Assembly (NCBI GenBank): GCA_051877575.1
Contig: JBJEJA010000038.1
Span: 1-64,000, forward strand
Source: UBA2882 sp051877575
GTDB taxonomy: Bacteria; Bacillota; Clostridia; Lachnospirales; Lachnospiraceae
Direction: 5' to 3'
DNA: 64,000 nucleotides
Under the pieces are notes generated by a model. That model saw nothing but the letters and a program-made list of their open reading frames with translations, had not been told where the DNA came from and ran no database searches. The position numbers and the translations under genes are program-made. Within the stretch, counting starts at the first letter, position 1; each line of letters begins with the position of its first letter. This document shows positions 51,762 through 60,702 of the stretch, piece by piece.

Positions 51762-53006
51762 TTAGAAGATACGTCTTACGGAAAGTACCTGTCTGTAGTT
51801 TGCGTTGGATACTTTAATACCCGTTGCCGCTGTGGACGCATGTACAATCTGTCCGCCACCGATGTAAATACCTACATGACCGGAGTAGCATACGATATCA
51901 CCGGGCTGTGCATTTGCCAAACCGCCTACATCATATCCGCATCCTCTCTGTGCACCGGAAGAATGAGGTAAGCCTACACCAAAGTGTGCATATACGCTCA
52001 TAACGAAACCGGAGCAGTCTGTTCCGTTTGTCAGACTGGAACCACCGTATACATACGGGTTGCCGACAAACTGCAATGCATAGCTTGCAACCGAGTTGCC
52101 CATTCCGGAACCGCCGCTGACCGTTGCACCGGATTTGGATGCTTCGGAATTGCTTGCCGCCGCATTTGCTTTCTTTCTGGCAGCTTCTTCTGCCGCAAGT
52201 CTGGCTTCTTCTTCAGCCTTGGACTCTGCTTTTACAAATTCGGTAGAAAGGGTAACGAATTCGGTGGAAACATATCCCTCACCTTCTTCAACGGATACTT
52301 TAATCCATCCGTCATTGACGCCTTCCTCCGTAACACTCAATTCATCCTCGATCGGAACCATTCCGATAACAGAAGATTCTGTCGTAGGTTCCTGTCTTAC
52401 AAATAAGGTGGTTGTCGTAACGGTTGCAATTCTCTTTCCTACTTCTTTTGCAAGTTCAACCGCCTCATCACCGGTTACCACATACTCGGCTTTTACAAAT
52501 CCCTGTACACTGCCGGATTTGATCTCATACCAGCCATCCTGCTCGGAGATAAATTCTCCTACGGAATCGTCATATAACTTACCAAGGATTTCTCCTTCTT
52601 CACTCGGCATGCTTCTGACATTTACGTAATCATTTACCTGTGCAATAACAAGATTGGAAAAGTCTTCTGCATCATTCTCAGAAACCACTTCTTCCTCCGC
52701 AACAACTTCAACCGTATCCTCAACAACCGGTTCCGTTGTAACAACTGCCTGCTCAGCCGTGTGTATTGTTGTAAATCTGTCGCTGCTTGCTTCTCCTACC
52801 GCAAATTCCACATCAGCAGTAGTATTTGTCACAGGCTTGGATGTTGTCTGTACAGCAGCAACCTCAACAGATGTTTCTTTTAATGCCGGAGCCGCTCCCA
52901 CTGCCGGAAGTCCCATGGTACCCGCCTGTACCGGTACGGATACAGATGTTACCACAACAATCGTTGCACATATCCCTGCTACAGCTTTTATATATTTATG
53001 AAACAT
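51762..53006 (-). CDS. secreted NlpC/P60 cell-wall endopeptidase with SH3 domains
   Basis: This 414-aa protein has a signal peptide (residues 1-30, ending VPVQAG), a long acidic linker, two bacterial SH3 domains (about 115-180 and 190-255) that bind wall peptides, an Ala/Glu-rich hinge and a C-terminal NlpC/P60 domain. The catalytic Cys is in NGTDCSGFVMSVYAHFG, the His in GHVGIYIGGGQIVHAS. The enzyme cuts gamma-D-Glu-diamino acid bonds in peptidoglycan and acts in growth or cell separation. The promoter carries a WalR-like box, fitting for a wall hydrolase. Confidence 0.93.
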   Translation of the reverse strand: MFHKYIKAVAGICATIVVVTSVSVPVQAGTMGLPAVGAAPALKETSVEVAAVQTTSKPVTNTTADVEFAVGEASSDRFTTIHTAEQAVVTTEPVVEDTVEVVAEEEVVSENDAEDFSNLVIAQVNDYVNVRSMPSEEGEILGKLYDDSVGEFISEQDGWYEIKSGSVQGFVKAEYVVTGDEAVELAKEVGKRIATVTTTTLFVRQEPTTESSVIGMVPIEDELSVTEEGVNDGWIKVSVEEGEGYVSTEFVTLSTEFVKAESKAEEEARLAAEEAARKKANAAASNSEASKSGATVSGGSGMGNSVASYALQFVGNPYVYGGSSLTNGTDCSGFVMSVYAHFGVGLPHSSGAQRGCGYDVGGLANAQPGDIVCYSGHVGIYIGGGQIVHASTAATGIKVSNANYRQVLSVRRIF

Positions 53007-53043
53007 ATTTCCTCCACTTAGTTCTTAACAATTATTAAAATTT

Positions 53044-53060
53044 GTTACAAATTTATTACA
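53044..53060 (-). promoter_or_regulatory. WalR (YycF)-like binding site
   Basis: On the minus strand TGTAAT-AAATT-TGTAAC is an exact match to the TGTWAH-N5-TGTWAH pattern of the WalRK essential wall regulator. It lies just past the predicted start of transcription, a place where binding could block as well as tune. It is also part of the palindrome AAATTTGT-T-ACAAATTT (53038-53054). Confidence 0.6.
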
Positions 53061-53070
53061 TCTGTTTCAT

Positions 53071-53099
53071 AATATAGCATTATACACTTCCTTTGTCAA
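53071..53099 (-). promoter_or_regulatory. promoter of the NlpC/P60 gene
   Basis: On the minus strand TTGACA (53099-53094) and TATATT (53076-53071) are 17 bases apart. The leader to the start codon is about 55 bases with AGTGGAGG as ribosome binding site. Confidence 0.75.
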
Positions 53100-53284
53100 C
53101 TCTTTCGTCATTTTTCCATAATTTTCCTATATAAATGTCGTCGAATGCCGTCCCCTATGTTTATTTTTGTATAAACAGGTTTATGACATGACTTTATGAT
53201 TCCATCACACAGTTTCCAAAAAGTATGTTAAAATAGTAATAAACAGATAAGCATTCATAAACAGTTGAAAAGGAGGTATGCTTT

Positions 53285-54004
53285 ATGAGACGAACTGCTT
53301 TTATCACAGGCGCATCCCGCGGTATCGGAAAAGCCATCGCCACAGAACTGGCAGCACATGATTACGATTTATATATTGTCTGTAAAAATTCCGGAGAACA
53401 GTTGTACCGTCTGAAAAATGAACTGGAAAAGAAGTTTCTTGTAAATGTTACCTGCTTTGTAGGCGATGTTGGTTCCTATGCGTTTATCAAAGAATGTTTC
53501 AGTGAAATCAGCCGTCTGGATGTTCTGGTCAACAATGCGGGGATTTCCTATGTCGGACTGGTTTCTGAAATGACCGAAAAGGATTGGGATTATATTATCA
53601 ACACCAATCTTTCTTCCGCTTTTTATACTTCCAAATGTGCCGTTCCGGGCATGGTTCATGAGAAATCGGGGAAAATCATCAATATTTCTTCGGTCTGGGG
53701 TAATGTGGGTGCTTCCATGGAAGTAGCATACTCAGCTTCCAAAGGCGGATTAAATGCTTTCACACGGGCGCTGGCAAAAGAACTCGCACCAAGCAATATT
53801 CAGGTAAATGCCATTGCCTGCGGCGTAATCGATACAGATATGAATAAATGTTTCAGTATGGAAGATATCGAGCTCCTGAAGGGAGAAATTCCCGCAGACC
53901 GTATGGGCACCATTGATGAAGTCGCAAGACTTGTAATGCAGATCATCAACAGTCCTTCCTATCTGACGGGACAGGTTATTACATTAGACGGAGGCTGGCA
54001 GTGA
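53285..54004 (+). CDS. FabG-like short-chain reductase
   Basis: This 239-aa SDR enzyme has the NAD(P)-binding TGASRGIGKAIA at the start, NNAGISYVGL, the active-site Tyr and Lys in VAYSASKGGLNAFTRAL and the Ser in NISSVWG. The closest named groups are 3-oxoacyl-ACP reductase FabG and the YmfI-type reductase that acts on modified elongation factor P. No fatty-acid genes are nearby, so the YmfI role is possible; sequence alone does not decide. AAAGGAGG precedes ATG. It is a single-gene transcript. Confidence 0.82.
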   Translation: MRRTAFITGASRGIGKAIATELAAHDYDLYIVCKNSGEQLYRLKNELEKKFLVNVTCFVGDVGSYAFIKECFSEISRLDVLVNNAGISYVGLVSEMTEKDWDYIINTNLSSAFYTSKCAVPGMVHEKSGKIINISSVWGNVGASMEVAYSASKGGLNAFTRALAKELAPSNIQVNAIACGVIDTDMNKCFSMEDIELLKGEIPADRMGTIDEVARLVMQIINSPSYLTGQVITLDGGWQ

Positions 54005-54031
54005 CCAGCCTCTTTTTTAATAAGAAGATTG

Positions 54032-54340
54032 TTATATAAATGACATGATCAGATAAACTATTATGACGATTGCCCATGCCAGCAAATTCCCTGCCAGCTC
54101 CACCACGGCCGGGATTTCTTTTTCACTTCTTTCGGAAAGGACACGATACAGGATCCGATTTCCAAAATGAAACAATACCAGCAGGATCAGTGCCGTTATG
54201 GCCAGTGCCACATAAACGGCTGTTTGACCGTTCCCGGCATTTGCCAAACCGATCACAAAGCCAATCCCCAGCAAAACATATCCGCAGACACCCATGATCA
54301 GATTTATTATCCCCCATAATGCCCAATATTTATTATTCAT
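54032..54340 (-). CDS. small membrane protein
   Basis: A 102-aa protein with three membrane helices (about residues 8-30, 42-62, 82-100) and a basic loop GNRILYRVLSERSEKE. Unknown role. ATG 54340 overlaps the end of the AI-2E-type gene by eight bases, which suggests coupling with the transporter. The frame is open to 54352. Confidence 0.65.
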   Translation of the reverse strand: MNNKYWALWGIINLIMGVCGYVLLGIGFVIGLANAGNGQTAVYVALAITALILLVLFHFGNRILYRVLSERSEKEIPAVVELAGNLLAWAIVIIVYLIMSFI

Positions 54341-55508
54341 CTGCCACACCACTTTCTTCTGTTATAATCTCACATCCGGCTTCACTGCATGCACCGACTC
54401 TTTTATTGACATCGCTCCTGAGCAGTTTATACACCGTTGCCGCAAGCGGAACTCCCAACAGCATACCTGCCACACCGGCAATCCCACCGCCGATCGTTAC
54501 CGCAGCCAGCACCCACATACCGGGAAGCCCGATGGAAGAACCGACCACTCTGGGATAAATGATATTTCCTTCCAGTTGCTGCAATATAACGAGAAAAACA
54601 ACGAAGAAAACCGCCTTAACCGGACTGACAGTCAGAATCATGAGGAATCCTACCGCACCTCCCAGATAAGCACCCACAACCGGTATCAATGCCGTCGCAC
54701 CGATAAATGTTCCCACCATAGGCGCATACGGGAACCGGAAAATTTTCATACCTATTATACAAAGAGTTCCCAAAATGATTGCTTCGGTAAACTGCCCGAC
54801 TATAAAACTGGAAAACGTTTCATTTGCAACTTTTAAAACGCCCAACGCCTTATCCAGCAAAGCCGGTTTACAATATGCCGTTGCCAGCTTCATCATCTGT
54901 CTTTTCAATCTCTCTTTATTTACCAAAATATAAATGGAAAAGATCAGTCCGATGACAAAATTGGTAAGTCCCACGCTGATCGTTCCCACCAAAGTGATCG
55001 TAGACCCTACGATACCGCCGACACCGGAGGTTAAATATTTGAACAGTTTCTGAGCCATATCATCCCAGTTAAACTGCAGACCGTTGATCCATTTCTCCAA
55101 TTCGGGAATCTGATCAGCGTGATCTGCCAGAAAATCCTGCAGCTTTGCCAGTTCAATCGGAATCCAATGTCCGATCAGGGTTATCGTGTTGATCAGTTCG
55201 GGCACAACCAATCTGATTACAAAAAAGATAATCAATACAATCAGAAAGAGGGAAAGAAAAATACAAACCATCCGCTTCGTTTTCTTTATTAATTTATTCT
55301 GACTCTTGGGAAAGTACCATTTCTCCAACTTTCGCATAATAATATTCAAAATATACGCTATAATTCCACCCAGCACCAGGGGAAATGCTATACGCCAAAG
55401 CTTACCGATAAATTCCAGCAGCACACTGAATTTGGTTATCACAAGCACTAAAACCGCCGCCAGCAGAAAATATTTAACAACTCTTTTATCCATTTTTTCG
55501 TGTTTCAT
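54333..55508 (-). CDS. AI-2E family transporter (PerM/YtvI-like)
   Basis: This 391-aa protein has the layout of the AI-2E/PerM exporter family: two N-terminal helices, a long amphipathic central part (NTITLIGHWIPIELAKLQDFLA), and the conserved second half SFIVGQFTEAIILGTLCIIGM, FPYAPMVGTFIGATALIPVVGAYLGG and GSSIGLPGMWVLAAVTIGGGIAG. Members have been linked to autoinducer-2 export, sodium/proton exchange or peptidoglycan lipid carriers; the substrate here is unknown. Confidence 0.88.
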   Translation of the reverse strand: MKHEKMDKRVVKYFLLAAVLVLVITKFSVLLEFIGKLWRIAFPLVLGGIIAYILNIIMRKLEKWYFPKSQNKLIKKTKRMVCIFLSLFLIVLIIFFVIRLVVPELINTITLIGHWIPIELAKLQDFLADHADQIPELEKWINGLQFNWDDMAQKLFKYLTSGVGGIVGSTITLVGTISVGLTNFVIGLIFSIYILVNKERLKRQMMKLATAYCKPALLDKALGVLKVANETFSSFIVGQFTEAIILGTLCIIGMKIFRFPYAPMVGTFIGATALIPVVGAYLGGAVGFLMILTVSPVKAVFFVVFLVILQQLEGNIIYPRVVGSSIGLPGMWVLAAVTIGGGIAGVAGMLLGVPLAATVYKLLRSDVNKRVGACSEAGCEIITEESGVADE

Positions 55509-55671
55509 CTTTTCGCTTTCCTTTCATATCATACATGTGCCTTCGGTTATTATAACATACTTTCTTCAAATGTAACTACAGAAACTTGATTGCCGTCACA
55601 TATGACATTATGGTAAAATAGGTAAAACAATATTGCATGTGCACAAACTTGTGTCATTCAAAGGAGATACT

Positions 55672-56676
55672 ATGGTTTTTTTCGATTATATCAAAAAGTA
55701 TGAGAATAAACATATTTTTATCCAGACGCATAATTTCCCGGATCCGGATGCCCTCGGCAGCGCCTACGGTCTTTCCCGTCTTCTGGAACATTTCAATGTG
55801 CGTTCCACCCTTTGCTACGACGGCAAAATCGATACTTTGAGCACCAAAAGAATATTGCAGGAATTTCAAATCGATATCTATTCCAAAGACCAGCTTCATG
55901 AAATGACGGCAGAAAGTCCGATCATTCTGGTGGACAGTCAAAAAGAAGCCGGAAATATCACAGATCTTGTCGGAGACGAAATTGCCTGTATCGACCACCA
56001 TCCTACTGTTGTTCCCATCGATTACGAGTATAAAGATGTGCGTTTGGTTGGTGCCTGCTGTACCCTGATTGCCGAATATTTTCAAAAAGCCGGCATTATC
56101 CCGGACAAGCAGACTGCCACTGCGCTGTTGTACGGGATTAAAATGGATACCAACCAGTTTACCAGAGGCGTCACGGAAGCCGATATCGAAATGTATGCCT
56201 TTTTAAATCCTTATATTGATGAAAACGCCTTGCGGACAGTATCCAGCAATACCCTGGAATTTTCCGATCTTTCTGCCTTTGGTGCGGTTTTCCAGACCAT
56301 CCGCGTTTTTGAAAAAGTGGGCATCGCATACATTCCCTTTTCCTGTCCGGATGCTTTGATCGCCATGATCTCCGATTTTATTCTGACTTTGAATGAAGTC
56401 GAATTTGTCATCGTCTACGCCAAACGGGATCTGGATTGGAAATTCTCCGTCAGAAGCGAAAATGAACATATGGATGCCGGAGAAATCATCCACGAAGCAC
56501 TTTTGGGAATCGGAAGCGGCGGCGGACATGCTTGTATGGCGGGCGGTATTATCCCAATTGCCATAATCAGGGAAATGGGACGCAGTGCAGATACCCGGAT
56601 TTGTGAATTGTTTTTAAATACAATAAAAAGAATAGGAGAAGAGCCGCTTTATTCCGACTCTTCTCCCAAAGCTTAA
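55672..56676 (+). CDS. DHH/DHHA1 family phosphoesterase (NrnA-like)
   Basis: This 334-aa protein has the DHH metal motifs QTHNFPDPDALGSAYGL near residue 20, VDSQ near 85 and CIDHHPTV near 108, and the C-terminal DHHA1 substrate part with GIGSGGGHACMAGGIIP. Such enzymes cut nano-RNA, pAp or cyclic dinucleotide products. ATG 55672 follows AAAGGAG; the frame is open to 55633. Downstream is a convergent membrane gene, 10 bases away. Confidence 0.87.
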   Translation: MVFFDYIKKYENKHIFIQTHNFPDPDALGSAYGLSRLLEHFNVRSTLCYDGKIDTLSTKRILQEFQIDIYSKDQLHEMTAESPIILVDSQKEAGNITDLVGDEIACIDHHPTVVPIDYEYKDVRLVGACCTLIAEYFQKAGIIPDKQTATALLYGIKMDTNQFTRGVTEADIEMYAFLNPYIDENALRTVSSNTLEFSDLSAFGAVFQTIRVFEKVGIAYIPFSCPDALIAMISDFILTLNEVEFVIVYAKRDLDWKFSVRSENEHMDAGEIIHEALLGIGSGGGHACMAGGIIPIAIIREMGRSADTRICELFLNTIKRIGEEPLYSDSSPKA

Positions 56677-56685
56677 AGGGCAGTC

Positions 56686-57183
56686 TCATCTGCCTTTTTT
56701 GATTCTTTCCAATTCCTCTTCCACATCTACGGAAGTCATGGAACTGTTTCCGTGTCTGCGGTTGGTCTTTCGCGCCCGATAACCGCCGCGGTCTTCGTCC
56801 TCATCCTTGTAATCGCTGACCAGAAGCACTTTGGCAAGTAAGCCGGCACCACCAAAAATCAGCACCAGGATCAGCACCCACTCATACAGGGTGATTACCG
56901 TCAAATGGATATTGGTAGATGCAATCACACCCACAATGATCAGTAATACACCGATACCCGTCATGATTTTGGACGGAAAAGATGCCCCGCTGGCAAACAT
57001 CCAGACAATACCGATGATCAACGGTACAATGATCAACCCCGATGTCATCCTCATCCCTCCCAGGGAAAATCCTCCCATAAAGGAAGAATATACAATGACC
57101 TTTTGGGAAAAGATGAACAATCCCGAAATCAACATTGCAAGCCCGGCCAGAAATTGAAGCAACTCATTTTTTGCATTTTTCAT
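56686..57183 (-). CDS. four-helix membrane protein with basic tail
   Basis: A 165-aa protein with four membrane helices (about residues 8-28, 45-65, 70-90, 95-118) and a charged tail (DYKDEDEDRGGYRARKTNRRHG) that ends VEEELERIKKGR. I do not recognise a family with confidence. AGGAGGGG precedes ATG. It is a single gene between convergent and divergent neighbours. Confidence 0.7.
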   Translation of the reverse strand: MKNAKNELLQFLAGLAMLISGLFIFSQKVIVYSSFMGGFSLGGMRMTSGLIIVPLIIGIVWMFASGASFPSKIMTGIGVLLIIVGVIASTNIHLTVITLYEWVLILVLIFGGAGLLAKVLLVSDYKDEDEDRGGYRARKTNRRHGNSSMTSVDVEEELERIKKGR

Positions 57184-57319
57184 GTGAACCCCTCCTCGTT
57201 ACTCCTATTATGACGAAAAGAAACCGAAAAATCAACCCCGACAAAATAAATGATATTTTTTACTCTTCCCGGATAGATAAAAAATGAAAAACCTGCATCA
57301 CAATTTCGCTTTTCATCTG

Positions 57320-57359
57320 TTGCTTTTCTTTTGTGCTTATGGTATGATTATTCATACCA
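57320..57359 (+). promoter_or_regulatory. promoter and 20-bp palindrome of the AbrB-glycosyltransferase pair
   Basis: TTGCTT (57320-57325) and TATGAT (57343-57348) are 17 bases apart. The -10 box is inside a perfect palindrome, TGGTATGA-TTAT-TCATACCA (57340-57359). A dimeric repressor on it would block the polymerase. The AbrB-like gene starts 25 bases later and is the obvious candidate. Confidence 0.7.
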
Positions 57360-57383
57360 ATCATACTGTAAGGAGGGAAATTC

Positions 57384-57617
57384 ATGGAAATACCGGAAGG
57401 AAAATACGCCTGGATGGTAAAAATCGGAGAGAAAGGTCAATTTGTCATCCCCAAAGAAGCGCGGGAAATGTTTGATCTGCAGCCGGGCAATGAAATACTT
57501 GTGCTGGGCGACGTAAACCGCGGAATCGCCATCCTGCCAAAAGCAATGCAGAAAGAGTTTATGAAAAACATTTTTTCCGAAATGAAAAACGGAGAACAGG
57601 AGGCACCAAATGAGTAA
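57384..57617 (+). CDS. AbrB/SpoVT-type transcriptional regulator
   Basis: A 77-aa protein with the swapped-hairpin AbrB DNA-binding fold: VKIGEKGQFVIPKEAREMFDLQPGNEILVLGD at residues 13-44, then a short helical tail. It is probably a dimeric regulator of its own transcript, which also holds the glycosyltransferase gene (8-base overlap). AAGGAGGG precedes ATG. It could instead be an antitoxin-like AbrB protein, but no toxin gene follows. Confidence 0.85.
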   Translation: MEIPEGKYAWMVKIGEKGQFVIPKEAREMFDLQPGNEILVLGDVNRGIAILPKAMQKEFMKNIFSEMKNGEQEAPNE

Positions 57618-58791
57618 AATTGTTTTCTTTTGTATTCCCGCATACGGACATACAAATCCTACCCTGGGTGTAGTAAGAGAACTGGTCAACAGAGGGCATC
57701 AGGTATGGTATTATTCCTATAACTCCATGCGTGAAAAGATCGAGTCGGCAGGAGCAGCTTTTGTTTCCTGTGACGATTATGATATGGAACAGAAACTTAC
57801 GCCCAAAGATGCCGCACGCATCGGCAAAGATCTGGCATTTTCAACCAAGATCATAGTTGATACAACACTGGCTCTTGATGACATGGTGTGTGCAGAGATG
57901 GAAAAATTGAAACCGGATTGTATCGTAGCGGATTCTATGGCTATATGGGGCAAGGCTATTGCCATGAAACTGAATATTCCCTTTGTCTCCTCTACCACAA
58001 CCTTTGCCTTTAATCAATACTCTGCCAAGATTATGAAACAGGGGATGGGCGATTTGTTTAAAATGATATTTTCCATGCCTAAGATAAACAAAGACCTCAA
58101 ACGTCTGCAGGATAAGGGGTATCCCGTCAAAAACATTCTGGATATTATCCAAAATGATGACAATACCCATACCGTGGTTTATACTTCACCGGAGTTTCAA
58201 CCCTGCTCCGACACTTTTTCGGATAAATATGCTTTTGTCGGACCGTCTGTACGTCCCGCGGAAAGTGAGATCGTGAAGACAAAAGATAAGCTGGTCTATA
58301 TTTCGATGGGTACGGTCAACAATGATATGCTGCCGCTATATCAAAACGCCATCAGTGCATTTGCCGAGACCGATTATCAGGTAATCATGTCTGTGGGTAA
58401 TCTGGTACCCATAGAAAAATTTGGAGATTTACCGGAAAATATATCCGTATACTCCGGTGTGGATCAGATCGCAGTGCTCCAAAAAGCAGACGCTTTCATC
58501 TCCCACTGCGGCATGAACAGTGTCAATGAAAGCCTGTATTTCGGGGTTCCGCTTATTATGCTTCCCCAGACTGCTGAGCAGGGTGGTGTTGCCGAGCAGG
58601 TATCCCGGCTGGGTGCCGGAATGAAGCTGGAGAAAACGGATTCTGTCTCAATTTTCAATGCCGTAAGCAGTATATTCAGCGATCCTTCCTATAGAGAAAA
58701 AGCAGTCTCCATCTCAGACGGGTTCAAACGATGTCCCGGTGCAAAGGGTGCCGCAGATAAGATCATCAGTGTCTGCAATTCTCCTTCGTGA
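57610..58791 (+). CDS. macrolide-type (GT1) glycosyltransferase
   Basis: A 393-aa GT-B-fold enzyme of the MGT/YjiC group that moves a sugar from an NDP-sugar to a small hydrophobic acceptor such as an antibiotic, flavonoid or lipid. The start KIVFFCIPAYGHTNPTLGVV includes the catalytic His, and the donor-binding block is FISHCGMNSVNESLYFGVPL followed by QTAEQGGVAEQV. The start overlaps the regulator gene; AGGAGG lies close upstream. Regulator plus GT1 enzyme suggests an inducible detoxification of an antimicrobial. Confidence 0.9.
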   Translation: MSKIVFFCIPAYGHTNPTLGVVRELVNRGHQVWYYSYNSMREKIESAGAAFVSCDDYDMEQKLTPKDAARIGKDLAFSTKIIVDTTLALDDMVCAEMEKLKPDCIVADSMAIWGKAIAMKLNIPFVSSTTTFAFNQYSAKIMKQGMGDLFKMIFSMPKINKDLKRLQDKGYPVKNILDIIQNDDNTHTVVYTSPEFQPCSDTFSDKYAFVGPSVRPAESEIVKTKDKLVYISMGTVNNDMLPLYQNAISAFAETDYQVIMSVGNLVPIEKFGDLPENISVYSGVDQIAVLQKADAFISHCGMNSVNESLYFGVPLIMLPQTAEQGGVAEQVSRLGAGMKLEKTDSVSIFNAVSSIFSDPSYREKAVSISDGFKRCPGAKGAADKIISVCNSPS

Positions 58792-58803
58792 GCTGCTTGA
58801 AAC

Positions 58804-58857
58804 AAAGGGCTGCTGCATCGGGCATTCTGAAGAAAATGCCGGATACAACAGCCCTTT
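58804..58857. terminator. terminator between glycosyltransferase and symporter genes
   Basis: AAAGGGCTG (58804-58812) pairs with CAGCCCTTT (58849-58857) at the base of a long hairpin that includes GGCATT/AATGCC. T or A runs lie at both sides. It ends two convergent transcripts. Confidence 0.82.
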
Positions 58858-58886
58858 ATATTATTTATCTGTCATTTCAACTTCTT

Positions 58887-60305
58887 CTATTTTTCAATAT
58901 GTTTCTTGGCCGCAAAGAAGTCTTTCGTTTCCTTTGCCACAACACCACTCAATGCAAACAGCGCAATCATATTGGGAAGTGCCATCAACCCGTTGAAAAT
59001 ATCTGCAATGGTCCATACTGCGGATACTGTCATGTAAGGTCCGATAAATACTGCCAGGATATACAGCCATCTGTATACCTTTACCGCTCCCATTCTGCCG
59101 CCGCTCAAATATTCCAGACAACGCTCGGAATAATAATCCCAGCCCAAAATCGTCGTAAATGCAAAGAAGATCAGACAAAGCATTAATACAAAAGCGGATA
59201 TTTTTTCCGGAAAAGGCAGACCGTTTTCGAAAGCATAGGTTGTTACCTGCACACCTTCCAGTCCTTCTACCTGCCAAGCACCCGTCATCACTATGGAAAG
59301 TCCCGTCATGGTACAAATGACAATGGTATCAATAAAGGTTCCCGTCATGGAAACCAGTCCCTGACGGACCGGCTCGTTGGTCTGTGCCGCAGCCGCCGCA
59401 ATAGGAGCGGAACCGAGACCTGCTTCATTGGAGAAAATACCTCTCGCCACACCCTTCTGCATGGCTACGATCATACTTCCTACCAGACCGCCCGTCACCG
59501 CCGCCGGATTAAATGCCGCCTGCACGATTGTCACAATCGCCCCCGGCACTTTTGTAATATTCGTAATGATCAAAATCAAAGAAAACAGGATATAAATCAC
59601 TGCCATAAAAGGTACGATGATCTGTGCTACATTGGCAATCCTCTGAATACCGCCGATGACAACCAGTGCCACGCATACGGCTAAGATCAAAGATGCAATG
59701 ACCACAGTCCATGAATAAGTCCCGATTCCCGGAATGGTCACCGTATTGGCTTCAGCGGGATCAAAGAAATTTTTAACCGCAGATGCGATTCCGTTTACCT
59801 GTGTAAAAGTACCGATACCGAACAAACCGACACCCACGCCGAAAAATGCGAAAATCTTTGCCAGCCATTTGAATTTTTTACCCATACCCTGTTCTATGTA
59901 ATAGAAAGGACCGCCCAGCGCATGATTGTTTTCATCCACCACACGGTATTTGACAGCTAAAAGTCCCTCGGAATATTTTGTTGCCATTCCGAAGAAAGCC
60001 GCCACAATCATCCAGAAAACAGCGCCCGGTCCGCCTGCACAGACTGCGGTTGCCACACCGACAATATTGCCGGTTCCGATTGTTGCGGATAATGCCGTAC
60101 ACAGAGCGCCAAATGAGGAAACCTCACCTTTTCCTCCTTCCTCATTTTTGACCATCCATTTCAAAGCCAATGGCAGTCTTCTCACCTGCAGACATTTTGT
60201 CCGAACGGTTAATAACAGTCCGCCGGCAAGGATCAGTACCATCAGGGGGACTCCCCATACAAAATCATCGATCGCTACCAGCCACTCATTTACTGTTGCC
60301 CACAT
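58887..60305 (-). CDS. sodium:alanine/glycine symporter (AGCS family)
   Basis: This 472-aa protein with about 11 membrane helices imports alanine or glycine with sodium. Family marks are LSATIGTGNIVGVATAVCAGGPGAVFWM near residue 92, GGPFYYIEQGMGKKFKWLA and RGIFSNEAGLGSAPIAAAAAQTNEPVRQG. ATG 60305 is preceded by AAAGGGAG; the frame is open to 60359. A tandem glycine riboswitch lies before it, so glycine is the sensed and probably the moved amino acid. Confidence 0.92.
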   Translation of the reverse strand: MWATVNEWLVAIDDFVWGVPLMVLILAGGLLLTVRTKCLQVRRLPLALKWMVKNEEGGKGEVSSFGALCTALSATIGTGNIVGVATAVCAGGPGAVFWMIVAAFFGMATKYSEGLLAVKYRVVDENNHALGGPFYYIEQGMGKKFKWLAKIFAFFGVGVGLFGIGTFTQVNGIASAVKNFFDPAEANTVTIPGIGTYSWTVVIASLILAVCVALVVIGGIQRIANVAQIIVPFMAVIYILFSLILIITNITKVPGAIVTIVQAAFNPAAVTGGLVGSMIVAMQKGVARGIFSNEAGLGSAPIAAAAAQTNEPVRQGLVSMTGTFIDTIVICTMTGLSIVMTGAWQVEGLEGVQVTTYAFENGLPFPEKISAFVLMLCLIFFAFTTILGWDYYSERCLEYLSGGRMGAVKVYRWLYILAVFIGPYMTVSAVWTIADIFNGLMALPNMIALFALSGVVAKETKDFFAAKKHIEK

Positions 60306-60380
60306 AATTTTTCTCCCTTTCCTTCGACAGGGGAGATCTGAACTCTGCACCAATCCCACAATTCCACGCAGATATCACAT

Positions 60381-60414
60381 AAAAAAGGATAGAAATCTGA
60401 CGACTCCTATCCTT
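60381..60414 (-). terminator. expression-platform terminator of the glycine riboswitch
   Basis: On the minus strand AAGGATAG and CTATCCTT (60414-60407 and 60392-60385) pair and are followed by T bases. It lies between the second aptamer and the symporter start, so transcription ends here when glycine does not stabilise the aptamer (expected for ON switches). Confidence 0.75.
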
Positions 60415-60449
60415 CATTAACGCATACAAAAATAAACTCGATTTTTTCG

Positions 60450-60650
60450 TATTCTCCGTCCTTTTGCCTGAGAGATTAAGCAGAATCCAGTCCGCCTTGC
60501 ACCTTCGGCACCCGTTACAGGGTTTCTCCAGAGTCACATCCATTTGCAGTCCCTATCGTATCCGATACCTGAGAGTGTTACTCCTTCGGTGCGAAACATT
60601 TTCTTCCACAAAACTGTCTCCGCTTTCCTGCAAACTTCTCCTGTCTTTAT
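60450..60650 (-). ncRNA. tandem glycine riboswitch
   Basis: Read leftward, the first aptamer starts at AGACAGGAGAAG, has GCACCGAAGG and closes with CACTCTCAGG; the second starts at TGACTCTGGAGAA, has GTGCCGAAGG and closes with ATCTCTCAGGCAAAAGGAC. Two aptamers joined by a short linker are the rule for glycine sensing in Firmicutes. The promoter, aptamers and terminator are all in place before the symporter gene. Confidence 0.93.
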
Positions 60651-60673
60651 GAACTTAGTTTAACACAAAGACT

Positions 60674-60702
60674 AATTTAGTATGTTTGCCGCCGTTTGTC
60701 AA
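60674..60702 (-). promoter_or_regulatory. promoter of the glycine riboswitch transcript
   Basis: On the minus strand TTGACA (60702-60697) and TAAATT (60679-60674) are 17 bases apart. The -35 box overlaps the stop codon of the preceding ATPase gene. Confidence 0.72.

Noticed and set aside
53285..54004. Firm naming of the reductase as FabG or YmfI
   Set aside because: Short-chain reductase motifs do not separate these, and no neighbouring gene decides; kept as FabG-like.
58887..60305. Alanine as the sole substrate of the AGCS symporter
   Set aside because: The upstream riboswitch senses glycine, so glycine is at least as likely; the call is kept open.
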